From SZUA-430 sp034440355 (GTDB lineage: Bacteria; Pseudomonadota; Alphaproteobacteria; Micropepsales; Micropepsaceae): DNA of 64,000 nucleotides. Both the position numbers and the translations under genes were made by a program. How positions within the stretch are numbered: the first letter of the stretch is position 1; each line of letters begins with the position of its first letter. The DNA lies in NCBI GenBank assembly GCA_034440355.1, contig JAWXBY010000001.1, positions 33,452-97,451 on the forward strand. Direction: 5' to 3'. Positions 52,401 through 60,709 of the stretch are shown here, one piece after another. The notes under the pieces are model-generated. The model worked only from the letters and a program-made list of their open reading frames with translations. It was not told the origin of the DNA and did not search any database.

Positions 52401-55400
52401 ACGGTGCGGTGACATGGGGTAGCGGCACCGGCGCGACCGGCGCACAGGTGACGGCCGCAAACTCGTTCATCGGCGGAGCTGCGAACGTCAATCTCGGTGC
52501 CGGTGGCATCACCGTGCTCACCAACGGAAATTACGTCATCCTCACGCCGAACTTTGACGCCGGCGCTGGCAGCAACCACGGTGCGGTGACCTGGCGCAAC
52601 GGCTCGGCCGCGACCACGGGCACTTTGGGCGCTGCCAACTCGCTGATCGGGAGCAGCGGCGACAACGTGGGCTCCGGCGGCGTGTTTGCACTCAACAACG
52701 GCAACTATGTCGTTGCGAGCCCGAACTTCGACGGCGGCACGACCAATCGCGGCGCCGTAACGTGGGGCAACGGTGCGACCGGTGGTCCGATCGGAACACT
52801 TTCGGCCGCCAACTCACTGATCGGCGGCGGCAACGACGACCTCGTCGGAAGCGGCGGCATTATTGCGCTGACCGACGGCAACTATTTGATCCTCAGCCCA
52901 AGCTGGGACGGCGCCGGCACGAACCGCGGCGCGGCGACATGGGCCAGCGGCACAGCCGCGACCTCCGGCACAATCTCCACAGCCAACTCAATTTTCGGCA
53001 GCACGGACAACGATCAGGTCGGCAGCGGCGGGGGTATTGCGCTCGCCAGCGGCAACTATGTCATCGGCAGTCCGCTTTGGAACAATGGCGCCACGGCCGA
53101 TACCGGCGCGGTGACGTTCGGATTCGGTGGTGGCACGACGGTTGCGGCAATCACAACGACCAACTCCATCATTGGTGGTTCGGCGAACGCTCAGCTGACG
53201 ACAGGCGGGTCGGCAACCACCGGCGAAATCTTCGCGCGTAGCTCGGCCTCGGGCACCGTCTTCGTCGGTCTGACCAATCCGAACCAGCTTACGTTCAACC
53301 GCGCCCTGGCGCAGACGCTGACCGTCAATCCGCTGTTCTTGACGCGAACGCTGAACACTGGCACGGCCGTCACGCTGCAGGCATCGAACGATCTCACCGT
53401 TCTTTCGGACATCATCGTCAACAACCCGAGCGGCAATGGCGGCGCGCTGACTCTGCAGGCCGGCCGCAGCGTCCTAATCAACGCCGACATCACGACCGAC
53501 AGCGGCAACCTGACGATTGTCGCGAACGAAGTTCTTGCAGCGGGCGCAGTCGACGCGCAGCGCGACCCTGGCTCAGCCCTCCTCACGATGGGCGTGGGCG
53601 CCGACATCAACGCCGGCACCGGCAACGTGCGGCTGACCATCGCGTCAGGCGCAGGCAAGACCAACACCGCGTCGGGCGACATGACGTTGCGCAACGTCAC
53701 GGCCGGCACCGTCATCGCCGAGAACCTAGGGCCGTCCAATGGCGACGTGATCCTGGCCTCTGGCGCGCTCACGGCGTCCGGCTCGGGCACGCCGTTGGTT
53801 GTCGCGTCGCAAGGCGGTGACTTCATCAACAACGCAGGCGCCGGCGCTCTCTCTGCACCAAGCGGCCGCTGGATCGTCTACTCGCAGAATCCAACGTCAA
53901 ACGTACTCGGCGGTCTGACGGGCAGCCCGTACTACAACACGCCGTACAATCCCGCCGCCCCGACAGCCTTGAGCGCCGCGGGCAACAGGTTCGCGTACAC
54001 GCTCGCTCCGAACCTGACGGTCACACCGAACAATCAATCGCGCGAGTATGGCGAGCCGAACAGCGGCTTTACGTACGCCATTACCGGGCTCATCAACGGC
54101 GACACGTTGGCGGCAGCAGTGGCTGGTGCGCCGACGTTGAGCTCGACGGCGACCCCGACGAGCAATGTTGGCAGCGGGTACACGATCACGGCCTCCCTCG
54201 GCACGCTCGTCTCTGATTACAATTACAGCTTCAACTTTGGTGCGGGCACGCTCACAATCACGCCGGCAACGTTGACCTATGTTGCCGATGCGGCAGTCCG
54301 CGCCTATGGAGACCCGAACCCGCTGTTCACCGGCAACGTCACCGGCTTCAAGAACGGTGAGACGATTGCGACCGCTACGACGGGCACGCTGACGTTCACC
54401 TCGCCGGCCACGGTGACGTCGAACGTCGGCAGCTACGCCATCGACGGCTCCGGCCTTACCGCCAACAACGGCAACTACCTGTTCGTGCAGGCCGCCTCGA
54501 ACGCGACGGCTCTCACGATCAACCCGGCCACGTTGCTATATCTCGCCGATCCGAAGGCGCGCCTTTACGGCGATGCCAACCCGGCGCTCACCGGAACGGT
54601 GACCGGCTTCAAGAACGGCGACACAGTGGCGACAGCCACGACCGGTACGCTCGCCTTCACGACGGCCGCGACGCCAACCTCGAACGTTGGCAGTTACGCC
54701 ATCAACGGCTCGGGCCTCACGACGACCTCGGCGAACTATGTCCTGGCGCAGGATCCGAGCAACGCCACCGCGCTGACGATCAATCCGGCGACCTTGACCT
54801 ACATCGCCAACTCGGCTTCGCGCCTCTACGGCGATCCGAACCCGGCATTCACCGGAACAGTCACCGGCTTCAAGAACGGCGAGACGGTCGGAACCGCAAC
54901 CACAGGCACGATGACGTTCGCGTCGCCGGCCATCGGGACGTCAAACGTCGGCAGCTACGCGATCGACGGTTCGGGTCTTATCGCGAACAACGGCAACTAC
55001 GTGTTCGTGCAGGATGCCGCGAACGCGACGGCGCTTACGATCAATCCGGCGACATTGACCTATGTCGCCGATCCGGCATCGCGTCTCTATGGTGATCCAA
55101 ACCCGGTCTTCACCGGCAACGTCACCGGTTTCAAGAACAGCGAGACGATCGCCACCGCCACAACCGGTTCGCTGACCTTCACCTCGCCCGCGACAGTGAC
55201 GTCGAACGTCGGCAGCTATGCCATCGACGGCTCCGGCCTTACCGCCAACAACGGCAATTACCTGTTCGTGCAGGCCGCGTCGAACGCGACCGCGCTCACG
55301 ATCAATCCAGCGACGTTGCTGTACGTTGCCGATCCCAAGACGCGCCTCTACGGCGACGCCAACCCGGCGCTCACGGGAACGGTGACCGGCTTCAAGAACG

Positions 55401-57106
55401 GCGAGACGCTCGCGACGGCCACAACCGGCACGCTCGCCTTCACGACCGCCGCGGCGCCGACATCGAACGTTGGCAGCCACGCCATTAACGGCTCGGGCCT
55501 TACCACGACGACGGCGAACTACGTGTTGGCGCAGGATCCGGGCAACGCGACAGCGCTGACGATCAATCCTGCAACCTTGACCTACATCGCCGATCCGAAG
55601 ACGCGCCTCTACGGCGACGCCAATCCCGCGCTGACCGGCACGGTGACTGGCTTCAAGAACAGCGAGACGGTAGCGACCGCAACGACGGGCTCTATGGTCT
55701 TCACGACTGGTGCCACCGCAACGTCGAACGTCGGGAGCTACGCGATCGACGGTTCAGGTCTTATCGCGAACAACGGGAACTACGTGTTCGTGCAGGATGC
55801 CACGAACGCGACAGCGCTCACGATCAATCCGGCTACCCTAACCTACGTTGCCGACCCGGCATCGCGTCTATACGGCGATCCGAACCCGCTGTTCACTGGC
55901 AACGTGACCGGCTTCAAGAACAGTGAGACGATCGCGACAGCCACGACCGGCACACTGACCTTCACTTCGCCGGCCGTGGGCACGTCGAACGTCGGGACTT
56001 ACGCCATCAACGGCTCTGGCCTCACAGCCAACAACGGCAACTACGTCTTCGTGCAGGACGCGTCGAATGCGGCGGCCCTCACGATCAATCCGGCGACGCT
56101 GATCTACCTCGCCGATCCCAAGACGCGCCTCTACGGCGATGCCAATCCGGCGCTGACGGGAACGGTGACAGGCTTCAAGAACGGCGAAACCGTCGCGACG
56201 GCGACGACCGGCACTTTGGCCTTCACGACAAGTGCGACGCAGGCGTCGAACGTTGGAACATATGCGATCGACGGTTCAGGCCTCAGCGCGAACAACGGCA
56301 ACTACGTCTTCGTCCAGGGCTTGAGCAACGCCGGGGCGCTGACGATCAATCAAGCGACCCTATCCTATGTCGCCGATCCGAAGTCGCGCCTCTATGGCGA
56401 CGCCAATCCCGCGCTCACCGGTACTGTGACGGGTTTCAAGAACGGCGAGACGCTGGCGACCACCACGACTGGTGCGGCCGTGTTCACGACGACCGCGACA
56501 ACGGTATCGAACGTCGGAACCTATGCAATCACCGGGTCGGGCCTCACTTTGGTCAGCGGGAACTACGTCTTGGTCCAGGCGGCGTCGAACGCGACAGCGC
56601 TGAGCATCAATCCGGCAACGCTGACCTACATCGCTGACCCACAGTCGCGCCTCTACCGCGATCCGAACCCGGCGCTCACAGGCACGGTGACGGGCTTCAA
56701 GAACGGCGAGACGGAGGCAACGGCGACCAGTGGCGCGATGGTGTTCACGACGCCCGCGAACGAATTCTCGCCGCCGGGGACCTATGCGATCAACGGCTCC
56801 GGCCTGACTGCGCTCAACGGCAACTACATCTTCGTGCAGGACCCGTCGAACGCCACGGCACTAACGATTGGCGGCACCGTCGACATCATACGCATGCTGC
56901 GCGAAGGCGACCTGGCGGGCGACAGCCTCTTCGACCACGTCGAGGGAATCCCGGCGGCGAAACCCAGCGTAATCAGTATCGTGGGGCCCGGCGAAGTCGG
57001 TGTCGATGAAGACCAAGGGGACCTCAGAGATCCAGGCATCAAGGCGTGCATCGCCGGCCCGACAAACGCGCCGCTGCCGAGCAGCTGCAACGTGAAGGAC
57101 CGCTAA
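49487..57106 (+). CDS. Giant two-partner secretion exoprotein with NGNYVV and MBG repeats
   Basis: A 2539-residue TpsA protein. A long signal peptide ends at about residue 43 ('GVSSVALTSAAFA'). The TPS/haemagglutination-activity domain (about 45-300) has 'DKAIINWKSFNVDAGESTVF', 'NSITLNRIFDSNPSVIAGLV' and 'ILINRNGMMFQSG'. A beta-helix stretch follows. About residues 640-1240 hold ten copies of a roughly 59-residue repeat with 'LTNGNYVVASPEWDNG' and 'GAVTWGNGATGT' (resembling DUF5650). From about 1511 to 2463 are one divergent and ten near-identical 87-residue MBG-like repeats. An acidic tail ends with two Cys residues. Start MKMTG has GGGGG upstream; the frame opens earlier inside tpsB. Probable surface adhesin or biofilm protein. 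Confidence 0.9.
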   Translation: MKMTGAVESQRSALARRGRRQSLRAVLFAGVSSVALTSAAFANPQGGEVVAGSATITTPTSTTTQINQQSDKAIINWKSFNVDAGESTVFVQPNANSITLNRIFDSNPSVIAGLVSANGQIILINRNGMMFQSGSRIDTAGLIASTADISNENFLSNRFHFDIAGTVGASITNDGSITAQPGGLVAIVAPTVENRGIITAKFGRVGLGAGSTFTLDLQGENLVSFPISNELAQQLTGGDFSRAEGKLVVLSSDAARSIIEDSLKLSTDTIATAVTAVDGKISFTAPSAQNWLSASGGGTVLAGGTIDVAGGSVALSGTRVDATGAIRADNAGARGGDVSISATGVATLTGSISAKGSTGGSVDVKANNLLTAGAISADGSQGAGGSVSLNATSRQIATSSTQVSANGTALGGSISVSGGTGDGSGLFTSGTYTATSSNGVGGGVAFHGRDIKMIDSKVDASGATGGGAIAVGYSGEGASRSIDADNILVSPTSTFEADATESGNGGGVIFWSNLATDFMGTATAKGGAVSGNGGFLEISSKGEVGFWGLGDASAANGQAGQLLLDPKNIIVSSTGSTLPAYNLLDPNASAGNLFGGSVTALSTGTTVVTATMDDFGAANAGAVYLYNTTTGALVSTLTGSTADDNVGSGGITVLTNGNFVVRSLNWDFSNLIFNSGAVTWGSGMTGVSGAVSSANSLVGDSSNDQIGSAGVVALTNGNYVVASPEWDNGSFSVGAVTLGNGATGTVGIVTLANSLTGSTSFDNVGLDGVVALNNGNYVVVSSGWQNGAADNAGAVTWRSGTNFTGTTVSAANSLVGSTTGDEVGSSGVTALTNGNYVVGSSFWDNGAISDAGAATWVNGITGVTMNGLNTISNANSLVGTGANNDVAIDGIVALSNGNYVVVSPGWDGAGDDRGAVTWGNGATGTAGNVTTANSLFGGTDEERIGSGGVYALTNGHYVVASPFSDQGAGTFHGAVTWGSGTGATGAQVTAANSFIGGAANVNLGAGGITVLTNGNYVILTPNFDAGAGSNHGAVTWRNGSAATTGTLGAANSLIGSSGDNVGSGGVFALNNGNYVVASPNFDGGTTNRGAVTWGNGATGGPIGTLSAANSLIGGGNDDLVGSGGIIALTDGNYLILSPSWDGAGTNRGAATWASGTAATSGTISTANSIFGSTDNDQVGSGGGIALASGNYVIGSPLWNNGATADTGAVTFGFGGGTTVAAITTTNSIIGGSANAQLTTGGSATTGEIFARSSASGTVFVGLTNPNQLTFNRALAQTLTVNPLFLTRTLNTGTAVTLQASNDLTVLSDIIVNNPSGNGGALTLQAGRSVLINADITTDSGNLTIVANEVLAAGAVDAQRDPGSALLTMGVGADINAGTGNVRLTIASGAGKTNTASGDMTLRNVTAGTVIAENLGPSNGDVILASGALTASGSGTPLVVASQGGDFINNAGAGALSAPSGRWIVYSQNPTSNVLGGLTGSPYYNTPYNPAAPTALSAAGNRFAYTLAPNLTVTPNNQSREYGEPNSGFTYAITGLINGDTLAAAVAGAPTLSSTATPTSNVGSGYTITASLGTLVSDYNYSFNFGAGTLTITPATLTYVADAAVRAYGDPNPLFTGNVTGFKNGETIATATTGTLTFTSPATVTSNVGSYAIDGSGLTANNGNYLFVQAASNATALTINPATLLYLADPKARLYGDANPALTGTVTGFKNGDTVATATTGTLAFTTAATPTSNVGSYAINGSGLTTTSANYVLAQDPSNATALTINPATLTYIANSASRLYGDPNPAFTGTVTGFKNGETVGTATTGTMTFASPAIGTSNVGSYAIDGSGLIANNGNYVFVQDAANATALTINPATLTYVADPASRLYGDPNPVFTGNVTGFKNSETIATATTGSLTFTSPATVTSNVGSYAIDGSGLTANNGNYLFVQAASNATALTINPATLLYVADPKTRLYGDANPALTGTVTGFKNGETLATATTGTLAFTTAAAPTSNVGSHAINGSGLTTTTANYVLAQDPGNATALTINPATLTYIADPKTRLYGDANPALTGTVTGFKNSETVATATTGSMVFTTGATATSNVGSYAIDGSGLIANNGNYVFVQDATNATALTINPATLTYVADPASRLYGDPNPLFTGNVTGFKNSETIATATTGTLTFTSPAVGTSNVGTYAINGSGLTANNGNYVFVQDASNAAALTINPATLIYLADPKTRLYGDANPALTGTVTGFKNGETVATATTGTLAFTTSATQASNVGTYAIDGSGLSANNGNYVFVQGLSNAGALTINQATLSYVADPKSRLYGDANPALTGTVTGFKNGETLATTTTGAAVFTTTATTVSNVGTYAITGSGLTLVSGNYVLVQAASNATALSINPATLTYIADPQSRLYRDPNPALTGTVTGFKNGETEATATSGAMVFTTPANEFSPPGTYAINGSGLTALNGNYIFVQDPSNATALTIGGTVDIIRMLREGDLAGDSLFDHVEGIPAAKPSVISIVGPGEVGVDEDQGDLRDPGIKACIAGPTNAPLPSSCNVKDR
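51430..53210 (+). repeat. Ten NGNYVV-type protein repeats in the exoprotein
   Basis: Each unit has about 58-63 residues with the order NGNYVV, W/F-D, GAVTWGNG, ANSLxG, GSGG. Units are diverged at DNA level, so they are older than the MBG block that follows. The pattern resembles a beta-propeller blade and the Pfam DUF5650 repeat. Confidence 0.75.
54266..56875 (+). repeat. Ten tandem 261-bp MBG repeats
   Basis: Ten copies of an 87-codon unit, beginning 'ATLTYVADPASRLYGDPNP' and ending 'NATALTINP'. They fall into alternating subtypes (PxFTGNV and PALTGTV), and copies 1-3, 4-6 and 7-9 resemble one another in order, so a triplet of 783 bp appears to have been amplified. Such MBG domains are Ig-like stalk modules of surface adhesins. 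High identity makes copy-number change by recombination likely. Confidence 0.9.
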
Positions 57107-57149
57107 GTAAGCTTGTAGGTCGGCCCGCAACCGGCCTCCACTTGCGGCT

Positions 57150-57533
57150 CTAACGAATCACCACAGTGATGCGATTCCCATTCGCCAAGGCCTGATACGA
57201 GACCTGCGAACTCAATCCCATCACCATCGCAATGCCTGCCTGACCGACGCGCTCTGGCGACCCCGGGGGAGGGGTCCAATCCGTCGGGTCGAACAGGGGC
57301 GCGTCATCCTCGATGACCAAGGTCAGGGCGCCCGCAAGGCGAAAAGACAGCCGTATCGGCCGCTCGCTCTCGCCGCCATAGCCGTACTTGATCGTGTTGG
57401 TAAACAGCTCCTCGAGCACGATCCGACCACGCGAAAGCACGCTCACCTCGCGGCAAATCGCCTCCAACGCGTTGAGCGCTTGGCTGAGCCCCCTTGTCGT
57501 CGCAGGCACACTCAAGTCAAGATTGCCCGGCAT
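57150..57533 (-). CDS. RsbW-like ATP-binding serine kinase/anti-sigma factor
   Basis: A 127-residue GHKL-type ATPase domain (HATPase_c_2). The N box is 'IVLEELFTNTIKYGY' with Glu and Asn, the G1 box is 'LVIEDDAPLFDPTDW', and the G2 region is 'GQAGIAMVMGL'. Such proteins phosphorylate a STAS partner and hold a sigma factor. The likely STAS and phosphatase partners are encoded at 61683 and 58611 on the same strand; no sigma factor gene is in the window. AGGA precedes the ATG. It converges with the exoprotein gene. Confidence 0.87.
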   Translation of the reverse strand: MPGNLDLSVPATTRGLSQALNALEAICREVSVLSRGRIVLEELFTNTIKYGYGGESERPIRLSFRLAGALTLVIEDDAPLFDPTDWTPPPGSPERVGQAGIAMVMGLSSQVSYQALANGNRITVVIR

Positions 57534-57562
57534 CCGTCAGTCCTGTCACGGGGATCCGCCAA

Positions 57563-58009
57563 ATGACAGCCTTCCGCGTCATCGCCACCGCCGTCGCGCT
57601 CTTCATACCTCACACGGCCCTCGCCGGCGAGCCGATCGGCCAAATCAAAACGCACTCGGGCAACGTCACCGTCCAGCGTGCCGGCGTGTCGAAGCCGCTG
57701 GCCATCGGCGACCGCGTCTTCGAGTCCGACACAATCATCACGACAAGCGGCGCCGTCGGCATCACCTTCATCGACAACAGCATGATGTCGCTCGGCCCCA
57801 ACAGCCGGCTCTCACTCGACCAGTTCAAATTCGACCCAACGACACACAACGGCGTCTTCAACAGCTCGCTGCAGACCGGCACGCTGTCGGTGAAGTCCGG
57901 CCAAATCGTCCGCCAAACACCTGAGGCAATGCGCATCCGAACACCCGCCGCACTGCTCGGCGTGCGCGGCACAGAATTCGTCGTCCGCGCTGACGGCACA
58001 GCCGGATGA
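57563..58009 (+). CDS. Exported FecR-domain protein
   Basis: A 148-residue periplasmic protein. The signal peptide 'ATAVALFIPHTALA' is followed by a FecR domain: 'IGQIKTHSGNVTVQRAGVSK', 'FESDTIITTSGAVGITFIDN', 'RIRTPAALLGVRGTEFVVRA'. It is short for the family, and there is no anti-sigma helix or membrane segment, so it is not a classical FecR regulator; such proteins are often found beside CHASE2 sensors. GGGGA precedes the ATG at 57563. Its stop overlaps the start of the OmpA-lipoprotein gene (ATGA). Confidence 0.85.
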   Translation: MTAFRVIATAVALFIPHTALAGEPIGQIKTHSGNVTVQRAGVSKPLAIGDRVFESDTIITTSGAVGITFIDNSMMSLGPNSRLSLDQFKFDPTTHNGVFNSSLQTGTLSVKSGQIVRQTPEAMRIRTPAALLGVRGTEFVVRADGTAG

Positions 58010-58614
58010 GCCGCCAGCTACATTTCATCGCGCCGTTCGCCTTCGCGACGCTGCTCACAGCGTGCTGCGGCCCGAAGGATCTGATCGTCATCCTGCCGGC
58101 CAGCGACGGCCGCATCGGCGGCGTGGTGGTTGAAGCCAGCGGCAGCAAAGTCGTCCTCGACAAAGCCTACGCCGGCGCAAGGCCCGGCTCGGGCGCGTCA
58201 GAGCCCGTCGAAGTCGGCGCCTATGAAGTCGAACGCGTGTTTGCCAAAGCGTTGGCGGCGCGTCCGATCCCGCCCAAGAGCTACACGCTCTATTTCGAGA
58301 GCGGCGGCGACGAGATCGTGCCGGAGTCGCGCGCGGCGCTCGATATGATGCTCGCCGAGATGTCCGAACGTAAGGCCGTGGAAGTCGTCATCACAGGCCA
58401 CACCGACACGATCGGTCCGTCGGGCGACAACGACCGCCTCTCGCTCGATCGCGCACGGGTCGTGGAAAGACAGCTGAGGGACACCTTGGCGGCCAAGGGC
58501 GTGCAGTCGGACTCCGTGACGGCGGTCGGCCGCGGCGAGCGCGAATTGCTGGTGAGGACGCCGGATCAAACCGCCGAACCACGCAACCGCCGCGTCGAAA
58601 TCACGGTCCGCTAA
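58006..58614 (+). CDS. OmpA-family peptidoglycan-binding lipoprotein
   Basis: A 202-residue lipoprotein: lipobox 'LLTAC' with Cys20 as the acylated residue, a short middle part, then an OmpA C-terminal domain ('SYTLYFESGGDEIVPESRAA', 'VVITGHTDTIGPSGDNDRLS', 'RRVEITVR') with the Asp and Arg that hold diaminopimelate. It tethers the outer membrane to the cell wall. Translationally coupled to the FecR gene; its stop overlaps that of the convergent CHASE2 gene by four bases. Confidence 0.9.
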   Translation: MSRQLHFIAPFAFATLLTACCGPKDLIVILPASDGRIGGVVVEASGSKVVLDKAYAGARPGSGASEPVEVGAYEVERVFAKALAARPIPPKSYTLYFESGGDEIVPESRAALDMMLAEMSERKAVEVVITGHTDTIGPSGDNDRLSLDRARVVERQLRDTLAAKGVQSDSVTAVGRGERELLVRTPDQTAEPRNRRVEITVR

Positions 58615-60707
58615 GGCCCGTTCCAGCGTATGGCGAGCACGGTCAAATCGTCGGACGCTTCGGCCCCGCCAACGAACCGTCCGACCGCCGCATAAAGTTC
58701 GCTGACGACGGTCTTGGCGTCGGCCTCCGGCGGTATCTCAGCGAGAATCCGCTTCGTCCTCTCGATGCCCAAGAGCGCACCCGATCCGTCCATCGCCTCG
58801 GCGACCCCGTCCGTCGTCACGCAGAGCAGATCGCCGGGATGCAGCTGCAACGTCTCTGTCGGATACGTGAAGTCCTCGACCACGCAAAGCGGCGGCCCGC
58901 CGACAGAGACCACGCTCTCAGGTGCAGCGCCTTTGCGCAGCACAAACGGCGCGTCGTGCCCTGCATTGCAGAAGTGAAGCTCACCGGTGTTGAGATTCAA
59001 AATGCCGGCGAACATCGTGATGAAGAGCATCTCAGGATTATCGCGCGAGATCTCGGCATTCGCGCGATTGACGATCGCACCCACATCCATCTCGCCGCGC
59101 AGCGCATAGCTCTTGCAGAGCGACTTGCCGAGCGCCATGAACAGCGCCGCCGGCACGCCCTTGCCGCTGACGTCGCCGACGGTGAAGAACAACCGGTCGG
59201 AATCGATCTTGAAGAAGTCATAGAGATCGCCGCCGATCTGCCGGGCAGGGACCATCAGCGCACCGAGATCGAACCGGCCGTCGCCTGCGATGCTCTCGGC
59301 GCTCGGCAGCATGCCCGTCTGTATGCGCCGCCCCGCTTCCATCTCACCTTCGGTCTTCGCCGCGGCGATCCTGCGCGCTTCGACCTCACGCCGCAGATGC
59401 CGCCGGTGCATGTCGGCTTCGGCAAAGCTCGCGGCCAAGAGAGAAACGAACACCAGCGCCGTACCGATCGCCGGCGTCGCGACGTCGATAAGCAGCAGCG
59501 ATTGCTTCCAGAACTCGAGCCCGACGATCCCCAGTACGAGCAGCGGTAGCAGGCCAAGCAACCCCTGCCAGCGCGCCCGCACGAACGGCAGCGACACGAT
59601 CAGGAACAGGCCGAACAAGAGCGTCAGCGCAAGTTCGGCAAACCGCGTCCACCCCGGCCGCTGAACCATGCGCCCGTCGAGCACGTTCTCAAGCAATTGC
59701 GCGCTGATCTCCGTACCCTGCATGTAGCCCACGGGCGTCATGCGCATGTCCTGCGTCCCGAGGCCGGTCACGCCGACGAGCACAATCTTCTGTTCGAAGG
59801 TGTTCGGGTCGACCCGTCCGGAAAGAACATCCGCAGCCGACACAAACCGGCGCCCGTCATGCGGGGAATAATGGATCCACACAGTCCCGTCGCTCTGCGT
59901 CGGAATCCTAATCGGCCCGACGCCCACGCCCTGCACCGCGCCGTCGTCCACGTACAAGTCGAACCACGAGGCTTGTGCCGTCAACCGCAGCACCTCAAGC
60001 GCCATAGACGGCGCGAGACGATCCGACACCACCGACACGAGCGGCAGCCGGCGAAAGACGCCATCAAGATCTGGGTCTACCGACAACACGCCGTGCCCGG
60101 TCGCGGCATTGTCGAGTACCGCAATACTCCGCACCGTCGCATTGAAGCGCGGCAAGCCCGAAGGCGGCGTGGACGCACCGCCCGGCTCGATCAAGCGAAA
60201 CGGCGCCAGCGGTCCGTCGTCCTTCTGGCCCTCGACAACCCGCAAGCCGCCGATGCCCAACATCACCGGCCCTGCAGCGATCGCCTGACCGAACATCGCA
60301 TCGTGACTGGGCAACACTCGTATTCCGTCCCGCAGCGTCGGCGGCATGTCGCCGGCATAGCGCAGCCATTCCTCCGGCGATTGCCGATCCGCCTCAGGCA
60401 AGATCATGTCGATGCCCACCGACGCCGGCCGGCCGCTGAGAATTTTCGAAATCAACTGGGCATTGATCTGACGCGGCCACGGCCACTGACCGAACGCGTC
60501 GAGACTGGCTTCGTCGATCGCGACAATCACAACCGGATTGGCATGCTCAAGCCGCGGCGCCGTGTACTGATAAAGATCGAAGAGCGAAAGCTGCGGCGAA
60601 TAGAAGAGGGAAGGGACGGCGGCCTGCAGCAACAAGAAAACGCCAAGCATCGCCCACGCCGCGCGCCGTCCCCAACCGTCGAACAGATATCGAGTGAGAC
60701 GCGTCAT
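58611..60707 (-). CDS. CHASE2-sensor PP2C/SpoIIE-type phosphatase
   Basis: A 698-residue membrane protein. One N-terminal helix precedes a large extracytoplasmic CHASE2 domain (about 25-320: 'NPVVIVAIDEASLDAFGQWP', 'SVGIDMILPEADRQSPEEW', 'IVLVGVTGLGTQDMRMTPVG'), then three helices (about 330-420) and a PP2C SpoIIE domain (about 470-690) with metal Asp residues in 'QIGGDLYDFF', 'FTVGDVSGKGVPAALF', 'VTTDGVAEAMDG' and 'ASDDLTVLAI'. It should dephosphorylate a STAS protein in response to an outside signal. The ATG at 60707 is two bases past the MBL stop. Confidence 0.9.
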   Translation of the reverse strand: MTRLTRYLFDGWGRRAAWAMLGVFLLLQAAVPSLFYSPQLSLFDLYQYTAPRLEHANPVVIVAIDEASLDAFGQWPWPRQINAQLISKILSGRPASVGIDMILPEADRQSPEEWLRYAGDMPPTLRDGIRVLPSHDAMFGQAIAAGPVMLGIGGLRVVEGQKDDGPLAPFRLIEPGGASTPPSGLPRFNATVRSIAVLDNAATGHGVLSVDPDLDGVFRRLPLVSVVSDRLAPSMALEVLRLTAQASWFDLYVDDGAVQGVGVGPIRIPTQSDGTVWIHYSPHDGRRFVSAADVLSGRVDPNTFEQKIVLVGVTGLGTQDMRMTPVGYMQGTEISAQLLENVLDGRMVQRPGWTRFAELALTLLFGLFLIVSLPFVRARWQGLLGLLPLLVLGIVGLEFWKQSLLLIDVATPAIGTALVFVSLLAASFAEADMHRRHLRREVEARRIAAAKTEGEMEAGRRIQTGMLPSAESIAGDGRFDLGALMVPARQIGGDLYDFFKIDSDRLFFTVGDVSGKGVPAALFMALGKSLCKSYALRGEMDVGAIVNRANAEISRDNPEMLFITMFAGILNLNTGELHFCNAGHDAPFVLRKGAAPESVVSVGGPPLCVVEDFTYPTETLQLHPGDLLCVTTDGVAEAMDGSGALLGIERTKRILAEIPPEADAKTVVSELYAAVGRFVGGAEASDDLTVLAIRWNGP

Positions 60708-60709
60708 TC

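Noticed and set aside
54266..56875. CRISPR or satellite reading of the 261-bp repeats
   Set aside because: The unit is exactly 87 codons, in frame throughout, and encodes MBG-like domains.
57117..57137. Terminator hairpin between the exoprotein and RsbW-like genes
   Set aside because: The stem is short with a mismatch and no T tract; too weak to list.
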